Origin: Glacieibacterium sp964246975 | GTDB lineage: Bacteria; Pseudomonadota; Alphaproteobacteria; Sphingomonadales; Sphingomonadaceae | NCBI GenBank assembly: GCA_964246975.1 | Contig: CAXTSL010000026.1 | Location: forward strand, 1 to 31,969 | Length of the DNA stretch: 31,969 bases | Direction of reading: 5' to 3' | In this document: positions 8,236 through 15,648 of the stretch, in pieces | How positions within the stretch are numbered: the first letter of the stretch is position 1 | How the letters are laid out: every line of letters begins with the position of its first letter | Made by a program: the position numbers and the translations under genes | The notes under the pieces: model-generated | Told to the model about the DNA's origin: nothing | Databases searched by the model: none | What the model saw: only the letters and a program-made list of their open reading frames with translations

Positions 8236-9138
8236 ATGACCGACCTGTTCGCCGGACCCCGTATCGCGCCGCTCGGTTTCACAGGTTCGCCGCTGAACCG
8301 CGCCGAGGCGCTGCGCCGCGATGCGGGCGCGCTGGTCGCGGCACGCGCCGATCCCCGCGCGCGCTGGCTGATCTTCGACGACCTGCGCCCGGTCCTGAGC
8401 GCCGACGGCGACCTGCTGTGGGCGTATCGCTCGGACGTGCCGCATGACGCGCTGTCGGTATTTCTCGGCTTCGACGGCGAGGCGCCGCGCTTCGCCGTCG
8501 CCGCGCGCGCCGCCGATGTCGAGGGCGGCGTCGCCACCGACGCGCGCGCGGCGGGCGGGCTGCTCGCCGCGAGCGCCGATCCGGGGCGCGCGGGCATCGT
8601 CGCGCACGGTCGCTCGCTGCTCGACTGGCACCAGCGCCACGGCTTTTGCGCGACGTGCGGCAGCCGGACCAGGCTGATCAAGGGCGGTGCGGCGCGCCAG
8701 TGCGACGCCTGCGGGGCCGAGCATTTCCCGCGCACCGATCCCGTCGTCATCATGCTGGCGATCAGGGACGGCCATGCCCTTGTCGGGCGGCAACCGCGGT
8801 TTCCCAAACGCTTCTTCTCGGCGCTCGCTGGATTCGTCGAACCGGGCGAGAGCCTCGAGGAGGCGGTGGCGCGCGAGCTGTACGAGGAGGCCGGCATTGG
8901 CACCAAGCGCGTTCGGTATATCGCGAGCCAGCCGTGGCCGTTTCCGTCGAGTCTGATGATCGGTGCCTTCGCCGAGGCGACGACGCACCAACTCCATCTC
9001 GACGGCGAGGAGCTGGAAGAGGCGCGCTGGGTCACGCGGGACGAGGTACGCGCGGCGCTGGCGGGCAGCGGCGAGTGGCTCGCGCCACCGCCGCTGGCGA
9101 TCGCGCGAACGCTGCTGGAGGCATGGGTCGCAGGCTGA
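8236..9138 (+). CDS. nudC: NADH pyrophosphatase / NAD-capped RNA hydrolase (Nudix)
   Basis: 300 residues. NudC hydrolyses NAD(H) to NMN(H) and AMP and can remove NAD caps from RNA. An N-terminal variable domain is followed by a zinc ribbon (C138, C141, C156, C159) and the Nudix domain. The Nudix box spans 199-221, with RELYEEAGI as its core. It is followed by SQPWPFPSS (231-239), the signature that separates NADH pyrophosphatases from other Nudix enzymes. I chose ATG 8236 because it follows AAGGG at a usual distance and lies past the palindrome; the frame is open further upstream but that part only overlaps bpt and the repeat. The gene converges with the Ala-rich protein gene across a stem-loop. 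Confidence 0.93.
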   Translation: MTDLFAGPRIAPLGFTGSPLNRAEALRRDAGALVAARADPRARWLIFDDLRPVLSADGDLLWAYRSDVPHDALSVFLGFDGEAPRFAVAARAADVEGGVATDARAAGGLLAASADPGRAGIVAHGRSLLDWHQRHGFCATCGSRTRLIKGGAARQCDACGAEHFPRTDPVVIMLAIRDGHALVGRQPRFPKRFFSALAGFVEPGESLEEAVARELYEEAGIGTKRVRYIASQPWPFPSSLMIGAFAEATTHQLHLDGEELEEARWVTRDEVRAALAGSGEWLAPPPLAIARTLLEAWVAG

Positions 9139-9166
9139 CGCCCGGACGGCGAACCGGTCCGGGCGT
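9138..9166. terminator. Stem-loop between convergent genes
   Basis: A 10-bp perfect stem (ACGCCCGGAC at 9138-9147 with its complement at 9157-9166) and a 9-nt loop sit exactly between the stop of nudC and the stop of the minus-strand gene ending at 9174. No T tract follows on either strand, so use as an intrinsic terminator is inferred from position and stem strength. Confidence 0.5.
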
Positions 9167-9173
9167 GCAGGGT

Positions 9174-9836
9174 TCAGGGACGCGGCGTTGTCGTCAGCGT
9201 CGTCGTCGTTTTCTCGGCCACCGTCGCGGGCGTCGTCACACGCTTCGTCGTGTAGACAGGCACCCGCTTCACGGTCGTGTGCGCCGGCTTGATCACAGTC
9301 TGCTTCTCGACCGTGGCGACGGTCGTCGTGGGGGCCTGGGGGGCGACAGCGGGTACCGCATCGCGCGCCGCAGCGGCATCGGCAGCCGATGCGGCGGCGG
9401 CATTTTCGGCATTCGCCGCCCGCGCCGTGGCGTCATCGGCGCGAGCATTGGCGTCGGCGGCGGAACGCTGCGCGTCGGCGGCTGTGGCCTCGGCATCGCG
9501 GCGATCGGCATCGGCGGCACCGGACTTGCGCGCGTCGGCGGTGATCAGCGCCGAGTCGGCGAGATCGCTAGCTCGGCGTGCTTCCGAAATCGCCAGTTCC
9601 TTCCGCCCGCGCGCCAGATCCTGCTCGGCGTTGGCCAACGCAGCGCGCGCCTGTGCCTGCATGTTCGGCGCAATGGCACCCGTCCCAAGCTTGTCGCCGG
9701 CGTCGATCTTGCCGCGCGCGGCGGCGATGGCGGCGCGCGCACGCTCGGCGTCGCCGGCCTGCGCCATCGTCGGAACGACCGTGAGCGCGAGCAGTGAAGA
9801 TATCGCAGCCGCGCGGGCGAGTGAAAACTTGGACAT
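9174..9836 (-). CDS. Exported Ala-rich helical protein, DUF4398-like
   Basis: 220 residues from ATG 9836, which follows a good AAGGAG at 7 nt spacing; longer upstream starts lack this. A signal peptide (about residues 1-26, ending AQA-GD) precedes a long Ala-rich helical region. Its heptad-like repeats (ARAAIAAARGKIDAG, QARAALANAEQDLARGRKE, EARRASDLADSAL) resemble DUF4398 domains of envelope proteins. The middle is a low-complexity A/D/R coiled-coil-like stretch. The tail is Thr/Val/Lys-rich (TTVKRVPVYTTKRVTTPATV) and probably extended. Function is unknown; a periplasmic or outer-membrane-associated structural role would fit the composition. It diverges from moaB across 109 bp. Confidence 0.75.
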   Translation of the reverse strand: MSKFSLARAAAISSLLALTVVPTMAQAGDAERARAAIAAARGKIDAGDKLGTGAIAPNMQAQARAALANAEQDLARGRKELAISEARRASDLADSALITADARKSGAADADRRDAEATAADAQRSAADANARADDATARAANAENAAAASAADAAAARDAVPAVAPQAPTTTVATVEKQTVIKPAHTTVKRVPVYTTKRVTTPATVAEKTTTTLTTTPRP

Positions 9837-9945
9837 CTTTAACTCCTTCGGCCCCCCGGTGGCGCATAAAACGGCGAGCGGTGGGCGTGGTTCCGATATG
9901 CGCGCCGCGGCTGACACGCGTCGCACGCCGCGCTATGCCGACGGC

Positions 9946-10479
9946 ATGACCATGGCCACCGACGACACAGTTGCTTGCAAGCCCGTCCGCATCGCCGTGC
10001 TGACGGTCTCCGACACGCGCACGCCCGCCGACGACCGTTCGGGCGACACGCTCGTCGAGCGACTGACTGCGGCCGGGCATGCCCTAGCGGCGCGCGCCAT
10101 CGTCCGCGACGACGTGCCTGCGCTGGTCGCGCAACTCGACGCATGGATCGACGATCCTGCAATCGACTGCATCGTCTCGACCGGCGGCACCGGGGTCACC
10201 GGGCGCGATGTCACGCCCGAGGCCTTCGCGCACGTTTGGGACAAGGAAATTCCCGGCTTCGGCGAGCTGTTCCGCTGGCTGAGCTTTGCCAGCATCGGCA
10301 CCTCGACGATTCAGTCGCGCGCCTGCGCGGGGGTCGCGCGCGGCACCTATTTGTTCGCGCTGCCGGGATCGACGGGGGCGGTGCGCGACGGCTGGGACGG
10401 CATCTTGCGCGACCAGCTCGACAGTCGCCACCGGCCCTGCAATTTCGTCGAGCTGATGCCGCGCCTTACCGAACGCTGA
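9946..10479 (+). CDS. moaB: Molybdopterin adenylyltransferase-type protein MoaB
   Basis: 177 residues, the usual MoaB size. The MoaB/MogA family adenylylates molybdopterin before molybdenum insertion; in some bacteria MoaB is redundant or inactive. The MPT-binding motif STGGTGVTGRD lies at 78-88, and the C-terminal LPGSTGAVRDGWD is the second conserved element. FGELFRWLSFASIGTSTIQSRA is typical of MoaB. ATG 9946 is used; an in-frame ATG at 9952 is an alternative. recJ follows after 35 bp, possibly cotranscribed. No other molybdenum cofactor gene is visible nearby. Confidence 0.9.
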   Translation: MTMATDDTVACKPVRIAVLTVSDTRTPADDRSGDTLVERLTAAGHALAARAIVRDDVPALVAQLDAWIDDPAIDCIVSTGGTGVTGRDVTPEAFAHVWDKEIPGFGELFRWLSFASIGTSTIQSRACAGVARGTYLFALPGSTGAVRDGWDGILRDQLDSRHRPCNFVELMPRLTER

Positions 10480-10514
10480 TGCACTTCGCGGCACACCTGC
10501 GCTAGGGTGGCGCG

Positions 10515-12278
10515 ATGACCCCCGTGTTCAACGTGCGCTCCTCGGTTCTCGGCAAGCATTGGCAGTGGCGCGGCGGCATCGCACCCGATGTCGCGGGGGA
10601 CGGGGATGGCCTGACCGCGCTGGTCGATCAGCTGTTCCGGGCGCGCGGCGCGAGCGCGCCCGATTTCGCGCGGCTGCGCGCCCCGACGATCCGCGACTGG
10701 CTGCCCGACCCGTCGATCTTCCGCGACATGGACGTCGCCGCTGGACACGTCGCGCAGGCGATCCGCGCGCAGGAAAACATCGTCATCTTCGGCGACTACG
10801 ACGTCGACGGCGCGACGAGCGCGGCGTTGCTGGTGCGGCTGATCCGCGGCTGCGGCGGCATCGTCTCGACCTATATCCCCGACCGCCTGCTCGAAGGCTA
10901 TGGCCCGAGTGCCGCCGCGATGCGCGCGCTGGCTGCGGCGGGGGCCGACCTCGTCGTCACCGTCGATTGCGGCACGCAGGGCTTCGAGGCGCTGTCGGCG
11001 GCTGCGGATGCCGGGATGCAGGTCATCGTCGTCGACCACCACCGCGCCTCGACCGCGCTGCCGCACGCCGTCGCGGTGGTCAATCCGAACCGTCTCGACG
11101 AGGAGGCGGGGGCGGCATTCGGGCATCTTGCGGCGGTCGGTGTGGCATTCTTGTTGGCGGTCAGTGTCCTCCGGACACTTCGCGCGCTGGGCTGGTTCGC
11201 GGATCGGCCCGAGCCAAAGCTCCTCGATCTGCTCGACCTCGTCGCGCTCGGCACCGTCGCCGATGTCGTGCCGCTGACCGGCCTCAATCGCGCCTTCGTC
11301 GCGCAAGGGCTCAAGGTCATGGCGGCGCGGCGCAATATCGGCATGAACGCGCTGATCGCCGTCGCTGGGATCGAGCGCGCGCCCGCCTGCCACGACCTCG
11401 GCTTTGCCCTCGGTCCGCGCATCAATGCGGGCGGGCGCGTCGGTCAGGCCGATCTCGGCGTTCGTCTGTTGACCAGTGACGACCCGCAAGAGGCGGGCGC
11501 GATCGCCGCGCAGCTCGACCGCCTCAACCAGGAACGCCGCACCATCGAGGCCGAGGTCACCGACGACGCCGTGGCGCGCGCGGTCGGCACTGCCAACGAG
11601 GCCGTCGCGGTGATCACGGGCGAGGGCTGGCATCCCGGCGTGATCGGCATCGTCGCGAGCCGCCTCAAGGACCGGCTGCACCGCCCGGTCATCGTCCTGT
11701 CGGTGCAGCCCGACGGCAGCGCCAAGGGCTCGGGACGTTCGGTCCCCGGCGTCGATCTTGGCGGCGCGGTGCTCGCGGCAAAGGAGCGCGGGTTGCTGCT
11801 CGCAGGTGGCGGCCACGCCATGGCGTGCGGGGTGACGGTCGCAGCGGGCGGCATCGACGCCTTCGCGGCTTTCCTCAACGAGCGCTGCGTCGACGAAGTA
11901 TCAAGCGCGGGCTCGGGTATCGCACTGATGCTCGACGCCGCCGTCGCGCCACGCGGCGTGTGCGTCGATCTCGCCGAGGCACTCGACGGCGCCGGACCCT
12001 ATGGCCAAGGCTGGCCGCAGCCGCGCGTCGCGAGCGGGCCGTGGACGATCGTCAAGTGCGATGTCGTCGGCGAAGCGCACGTCCGCTTGATCGTCAGCGG
12101 CCCCGACGGCGCACGGCTGAAGGCGATGGCGTTCCGCAGTGCCGATACGCCCTTGGGCGTCGCACTGGCGAGCGCCGGGCGCCGTCCGCTCTTCCTCGCG
12201 GGCCGCGTCAAGCGCGACGACTGGGGCCGTACCCCAGCCGCCGAACTCCACCTCGACGATATGGCATTTGCGGACTGA
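10515..12278 (+). CDS. recJ: Single-stranded-DNA-specific exonuclease RecJ
   Basis: 587 residues, normal for RecJ. This 5'-3' ssDNA exonuclease acts in recombination, mismatch and base-excision repair. DHH motifs are clear: FGDYDVDG with D94 and D96, DCGTQG with D151, and VDHH at 173-176, which bind the Mn/Mg ions. The DHHA1 domain carries GSGRSVPGVDLG and GGGHAMACGVTV, and the C-terminal OB fold (GPYGQGWPQP onward) follows. The start lies 35 bp after moaB, with a GGGTGG ribosome-binding-like sequence just ahead. It converges with the PEP-CTERM-like gene with only 16 bp between the stops. Confidence 0.95.
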   Translation: MTPVFNVRSSVLGKHWQWRGGIAPDVAGDGDGLTALVDQLFRARGASAPDFARLRAPTIRDWLPDPSIFRDMDVAAGHVAQAIRAQENIVIFGDYDVDGATSAALLVRLIRGCGGIVSTYIPDRLLEGYGPSAAAMRALAAAGADLVVTVDCGTQGFEALSAAADAGMQVIVVDHHRASTALPHAVAVVNPNRLDEEAGAAFGHLAAVGVAFLLAVSVLRTLRALGWFADRPEPKLLDLLDLVALGTVADVVPLTGLNRAFVAQGLKVMAARRNIGMNALIAVAGIERAPACHDLGFALGPRINAGGRVGQADLGVRLLTSDDPQEAGAIAAQLDRLNQERRTIEAEVTDDAVARAVGTANEAVAVITGEGWHPGVIGIVASRLKDRLHRPVIVLSVQPDGSAKGSGRSVPGVDLGGAVLAAKERGLLLAGGGHAMACGVTVAAGGIDAFAAFLNERCVDEVSSAGSGIALMLDAAVAPRGVCVDLAEALDGAGPYGQGWPQPRVASGPWTIVKCDVVGEAHVRLIVSGPDGARLKAMAFRSADTPLGVALASAGRRPLFLAGRVKRDDWGRTPAAELHLDDMAFAD

Positions 12279-12294
12279 GCGGCTGCGGCGCGCC

Positions 12295-12831
12295 CTAGGC
12301 CGTGCCGACACGGCGATAGCGCATTGCACCGCCCGCAAGCCCGAAGCCCGCGATCATCAGCGCCCAGCTCGTTGGCTCGGGTGCCGTACTCGGTGCAGGC
12401 GGAGTACCGCCACCACCGCCGCCGCCGCCGCCGCCGGAACCGCCGCCACCGCCACCCGAACCGCCGCCGCCGCCGATCAAGGCACCGCCGCTGCTCGACC
12501 CCAGCGCTTCGCCGATAGCGCTGGGTACAAGATTATTCTCGTTGAAGCTCACGCCCTCGACTGGCTGCGTCAAACCTTCGATGCCCGGCAGGCCCGACGC
12601 AAGACCGGTCAGGCCGCCATCGGGCGCGCCGAGCGGCGCGGCCGCGAGGGTCGGTGCGCACGGCACCGGACCGGCCAGCACAGCGGGAATGGCGGTTGCA
12701 ACGGTATGCGGGCGGACAACCGCATGCCGCGGCGACAATCGATGCTTGATCGCCGTCGAAGCCGGGACGACCGCAGCACCGGTACCGCCGGCGCAAACGC
12801 ACATCAAAAGCTTGGCTGCCGCTGGACTCAT
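12295..12831 (-). CDS. PEPxxWA-CTERM sorting-signal protein, Gly-rich
   Basis: 178 residues. The C-terminus PEPTSWALMIAGFGLAGG (from residue 151) plus a final basic MRYRR is the sphingomonad-type PEP-CTERM signal: motif, hydrophobic helix, Arg cluster. Such proteins are handled by an exosortase and are often linked to exopolysaccharide and the cell surface. The N-terminus (AKLLMCVCAGGTGAAVVPAS) looks like a short export signal. Ahead of the PEP motif is a run of glycines with two serines, encoded by a CCGCCA-type repeat on the plus strand (about 12400-12480), which should be prone to length change. The middle part has no domain I recognise. No exosortase gene is in the window. Confidence 0.72.
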   Translation of the reverse strand: MSPAAAKLLMCVCAGGTGAAVVPASTAIKHRLSPRHAVVRPHTVATAIPAVLAGPVPCAPTLAAAPLGAPDGGLTGLASGLPGIEGLTQPVEGVSFNENNLVPSAIGEALGSSSGGALIGGGGGSGGGGGGSGGGGGGGGGGTPPAPSTAPEPTSWALMIAGFGLAGGAMRYRRVGTA

Positions 12832-12975
12832 TTCGATCGACCCTAACTACGCCGCTGTTAAGCAAAGCACTGAACTAATACGCATAGAGCCGAAATAAGT
12901 TTAAACTACGTCAAAATATTTTTTAGCCGATCCGGCTCGATCCCCGTGCGCCGAATGGTTTCTGCCCGTCGACCC

Positions 12976-13004
12976 TTGACCCGTGCTGTCCCCTGCCCTA
13001 GCTC
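12976..13004 (+). promoter_or_regulatory. Putative sigma-70-type promoter of tRNA-Glu
   Basis: TTGACC (12976-12981), a 17-bp spacer and TAGCTC (12999-13004) lie about 16 bp before the tRNA start. The -35 matches the consensus well and the -10 weakly, as is common in alphaproteobacteria. The prediction rests on spacing and position only. Confidence 0.4.
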
Positions 13005-13019
13005 CGGCTCTCGCCCGGC

Positions 13020-13094
13020 GGCCCCTTCGTCTAGCGGTTAGGACGCGGCCCTTTCACGGCTGAAGCACGGGTTCGATTCCCGTAGGGGTCACCA
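13020..13094 (+). tRNA. tRNA-Glu (anticodon TTC)
   Basis: A complete cloverleaf can be drawn. The acceptor GGCCCCT pairs with AGGGGTC (one G-U), the D-arm region is TCTAGCGGTTAGGA, and the anticodon stem CGGCC/GGCTG holds loop CTTTCAC with anticodon TTC. The T-arm is ACGGG-TTCGATT-CCCGT, followed by discriminator A and an encoded CCA at 13092-13094. It reads glutamate codons; its product is also the misacylation precursor for Gln-tRNA when GatCAB is used, and gatC/gatA lie further right. Confidence 0.95.
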
Positions 13095-13206
13095 GCGCCA
13101 TCCTTCACGATGGAAACGTTGGCAAACTCGACAGGTGGCCATTGTAAGGCTCAGGGTGGTCCGGCTTTCGCGATCCCGGCGGCGGCGGTAGGCGAGCTGC
13201 ATCCGG

Positions 13207-13851
13207 CTACCGAGCCTGGCGGGCCGCGCGCACAAGCTCGCGAAGCCGTTCAAGCGACACACGGCCATTGACCAGATACGGACCGACCACGAGTACCGAC
13301 GTCCCGGCGAAGCCGAGCCCACGTGCCAAACGATCAGTGTCATCGAGCAGGCGGGTCACCGTCTTGCTGGCTGCGTCGATTTCCAGGCGCTGCCAATCCA
13401 CTTCGGCGGCGGTCGCCGCTGCGTGCAAGTTCGCCTCGTCCAAGGACCCGCCGCGCCGCATAAGCGCATCGTCGAAGGCTGCATGTCGCCCCTGTGCGGT
13501 GCTCGCGGTGGCGAGGCGCGCGGCGCGGGTTGAGCGCGGTCCGAGGATTGACCAGTCACGGTAGACCAGCCGGACGCCGCGATCCTCGGCGATGAGCGTC
13601 CGCAACGCTGGGTGGAGCGCGCGGCAATTGCCGCAGGCGTAGTCGGAGAACAGGTAGATGACGACATCGGCGTCCGCAGCCCCGCGCAGCGGGGCGCGCG
13701 CATCGGCAAGCGCAGCGGCGTCCGCGAAGAAAGTGGCCGGTCCGGCCGGGCGACGTGCGCCGAGCCAAACTGTCAGCAACTGGGTCAGGATGATGATCAA
13801 CAGCAAGCCGCCGACCACCTGCCAGGGCTGCAGCCGGCGCGGGCGGGTCAC
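13207..13851 (-). CDS. Membrane-anchored DsbA-like thioredoxin-fold protein
   Basis: 214 residues from GTG 13851, which overlaps the stop of the preceding 75-residue gene as GTGA, so translation is probably coupled. One N-terminal transmembrane segment (about 11-30) anchors a periplasmic thioredoxin domain with helical insert. YLFSDYACGNCRALHP holds the active-site pair C73-G-N-C76. GFAGTSVLVVG (180-190) corresponds to the DsbA GTP loop, but the usual cis-proline is serine 185 (codon TCG; one base from CCG). Length and layout fit the DsbA/Com1-like oxidoreductases. The neighbour is a CopC/CopD-like remnant, suggesting a role in metal or thiol stress in the envelope. Loss of the cis-proline may change substrate release or metal binding. 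Confidence 0.78.
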   Translation of the reverse strand: MTRPRRLQPWQVVGGLLLIIILTQLLTVWLGARRPAGPATFFADAAALADARAPLRGAADADVVIYLFSDYACGNCRALHPALRTLIAEDRGVRLVYRDWSILGPRSTRAARLATASTAQGRHAAFDDALMRRGGSLDEANLHAAATAAEVDWQRLEIDAASKTVTRLLDDTDRLARGLGFAGTSVLVVGPYLVNGRVSLERLRELVRAARQAR

Positions 13852-14075
13852 GCGGTGCCTGCGGGATCGAGCAGCCCGAGCCTGGCGACGACCGCGAGGA
13901 TGACGACCGCCGCAGCGGCCTCCGGGACAAGGCTGCGCCTGAATGCAATAGTCGCCTCGTCGGGATTGCCCGGTCCGACCGCCAGCGTGGACTGCAGAAG
14001 CTTGGGGTGTGCCTGTGTCGCCGACGCCGCTAACAGGGCCGCCGCAAACAGGGTTGGGATCGTTCGATCGGTCAT
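13848..14075 (-). pseudogene. CopC-CopD-like in-frame fusion remnant (75 aa)
   Basis: 75 residues from ATG 14075, preceded by CGGAGCAAG. The first half is a signal peptide followed by AHPKLLQSTLAVG, which looks like the mature start of CopC (Pseudomonas CopC begins HPKLVSSTPAEG); the His after the signal is the copper-binding N-terminal residue in that family. The second half, AFRRSLVPEAAAAVVILAVV then RLGLLDPAG, looks like the last transmembrane helix and tail of CopD (compare RRSILVETTLGILVLILVGM in E. coli YebZ, recalled from memory). The rest of CopC and nearly all of CopD are missing. I read it as the scar of a deletion that removed most of a copC-copD operon but kept the frame. It is coupled to the DsbA-like gene by a GTGA overlap. 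It may still be translated as a small membrane protein. Confidence 0.55.
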
Positions 14076-14199
14076 TCTTGCTCCGTTCGGCTGCTGGAGC
14101 CGCAGGTCCTGTACGCGCTCTGTCGAAACAGCCCTCCGAATGCGATGAGGGCCAGATGATGCGGATGCGTATCAGCAGTGGCACAGCGGCGGAGGACAC

Positions 14200-14472
14200 A
14201 TGCAACGCGACCTCGTTGAGCTGATGACGCGCCTCGCGCAGCATGGCAACGACTCGCGCCTTGCCGCTCTCGAACCGCTCGTCTGGGCGCGGATCGGGGC
14301 CGCGCAGGCCTCGCGCTCCGGCGCGGCGCTGCGCTGGCAGGCGGGCATTGCCGGGCTTGCCCTTGGTCTCGGGTCGGTCGTCGGCGGTGCCGCGACGGCG
14401 ACGCCTGACCCAGCCACCCTTTTTTCACCGGTCGCCGCGCTGGCACCGTCGACGTTGCTGGCCGGGCGCTGA
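14200..14472 (+). CDS. CnrY-like small membrane anti-sigma factor
   Basis: 90 residues; starts after GGAGGACAC, a good ribosome-binding site. The first 45 residues are soluble and helical (VELMTRLAQHGNDSRLAALE), followed by one transmembrane helix (about 46-65) and a short periplasmic tail ending APSTLLAGR. Size and layout match CnrY (about 95 residues), which holds the ECF sigma factor CnrH at the membrane. Sequence identity with CnrY cannot be judged by eye; the call rests mainly on gene order Y-X-H, topology, and the 2-bp gap to the next gene. Confidence 0.65.
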   Translation: MQRDLVELMTRLAQHGNDSRLAALEPLVWARIGAAQASRSGAALRWQAGIAGLALGLGSVVGGAATATPDPATLFSPVAALAPSTLLAGR

Positions 14473-14474
14473 CG

Positions 14475-14906
14475 ATGACGTGGCGTCAGGTCGCCGCGAC
14501 CCTGGCGGTCGCCGTCATCGCGGTGCTGGTCGGTGTGTTTGCGGGGGGACAACTGCTCAGTCATTCTCCCGAGCCCCCGCTGCACGAGCTGGTCCACCAT
14601 GAACTTGGGCTCGATGCCGTGCAGCTTAAAAAGATCGAAGTCCTCGAGGCGCGCTTCGCGGTGCGCCGGCGGGTGCTGGAGGCCGGCATGCGCGCCGCCA
14701 ACGCCGAACTGGCGGCGGCGATCGAGGTTGAGCGTGGCTATGGCCCACGTGTCACGGCGGCGGTCGACCATTTCCACGCCGCGATGGGTGCCCTGCAAAA
14801 GGCGACGATCGAGCATATCTTCGCGATGCGCGCCGTCATGCAGCCCGATCAGGCGGCGCGGCTCGACCGGACGGTAGTGAAGGCGCTGACCGCCGATCCG
14901 GCATGA
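14475..14906 (+). CDS. CnrX-like periplasmic metal sensor
   Basis: 143 residues: one N-terminal transmembrane helix (about 6-28), then a periplasmic four-helix hairpin domain. In Cupriavidus CnrX the Ni/Co site is made by H42, H46, E63, H119 and M123. Here H37, H41, E58, H114 and M118 all occur, each shifted by exactly five, which strongly supports the same metal site (HELVH, VLEAR, EHIFAMR). The sensor relays metal binding to the membrane anti-sigma factor so the sigma factor is released. Its stop overlaps the start of the sigma gene (ATGA), so the two are translationally coupled. Metal choice between Ni, Co and others cannot be read from sequence alone. Confidence 0.82.
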   Translation: MTWRQVAATLAVAVIAVLVGVFAGGQLLSHSPEPPLHELVHHELGLDAVQLKKIEVLEARFAVRRRVLEAGMRAANAELAAAIEVERGYGPRVTAAVDHFHAAMGALQKATIEHIFAMRAVMQPDQAARLDRTVVKALTADPA

Positions 14907-15457
14907 CCCCCGACGACCTGCTCGACGCCGATTTCGCGCGCGCTGCCGTGACAGGAGACGAGGCAGCATTCGGCCAGCTGATGCGCCGTCACAAGGAGCC
15001 GCTGTTTCGCGTTCTGCGGCGGATGACTGGCGATGCCGACGAAGCGCACGACCTGCTGCAGGAAAGTTTCGTGGCAGCGTGGCGAAGCCTTCGGGGCTAC
15101 GACCCCGAGCGACCCTTTGCGGGATGGATGCGCACCATCGCGCTCAACAAGGCGAGGGACTGGGGACGACGGCGCGCCGTGCGGCGCGTGATCGCAGCGG
15201 TGCTACCCGGCGAGCACGCGGTCGATGTCGCTGACCCCGCGCCCTCGCCCGAAACTGTGGCGGGTGATGTGCAGGCCCTTCGACAGCTCGATGCAGCGAT
15301 CGCGCACCTACCACTGGCGCTCAGGGCGTCGCTGGTGCTGACGGTATTCGACGGCTTGAGCCAGGCGGACGCGGCGCGCCAACTTGGCATCAGCGAGAAG
15401 GCGGTCGAGACGCGCGTGCGCCGGGCCCGTCAGGCGTTGGTCACCAAACTCGGCTGA
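14903..15457 (+). CDS. ECF sigma factor, CnrH-like
   Basis: 184 residues. The sigma-2 region covers about residues 22-90 (EAHDLLQESFVAAWRSL and the -10-recognition helix near FAGWMRTIALNKARDW). Sigma-4 covers about 125-182, with a helix-turn-helix in LSQADAARQLGISEKAVETR. No extra C-terminal domain is present, as usual for small ECF factors. It is the last gene of a three-gene set matching cnrY-cnrX-cnrH order, starting 4 bp inside the sensor gene. Expected targets are its own operon and metal-resistance genes. The adjacent divergent operon is the best local candidate, but I found no clear shared promoter motif in the 124-bp spacer. Confidence 0.88.
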   Translation: MTPDDLLDADFARAAVTGDEAAFGQLMRRHKEPLFRVLRRMTGDADEAHDLLQESFVAAWRSLRGYDPERPFAGWMRTIALNKARDWGRRRAVRRVIAAVLPGEHAVDVADPAPSPETVAGDVQALRQLDAAIAHLPLALRASLVLTVFDGLSQADAARQLGISEKAVETRVRRARQALVTKLG

Positions 15458-15648
15458 CGAATTTCTCTGGGGGCCGAATGTGGACCGCGCGTATCGCGGG
15501 ACATGTGGCCGGAGATCGGCGTGCGACTGTCGGCTATCCTGGTTTTGCAAACTGTCGCGACGCCCGTGCAAGTGCGAAACCTATGACCTGACCATCGAGC
15601 GGCAGGCGAGCTGAGCCTGTGCAGCAGGGCCGAAGGAGGAACGCGACG

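Noticed and set aside
12400..12480. Short tandem units as a possible CRISPR or regulatory repeat
   Set aside because: They are in-frame codons of the glycine linker of the PEP-CTERM-like protein, without spacers.
12925..12937. AGCCG-ATC-CGGCT hairpin next to a T-rich run as a terminator
   Set aside because: The T run lies before the hairpin on the plus strand and would be an A run after it on the minus strand, so it has the wrong order for either direction.
14076..14199. ECF-type promoter motifs in the divergent spacer
   Set aside because: Several weak GAAAC- or CGT-like words occur, but none pairs at a consistent 16-17 bp spacing in both directions; naming one would be guesswork.
13020..15457. 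Metal locus as a genomic island integrated at tRNA-Glu
   Set aside because: The tRNA is next to the locus, but no integrase gene and no repeat of the tRNA 3' end were found downstream, so integration cannot be supported.
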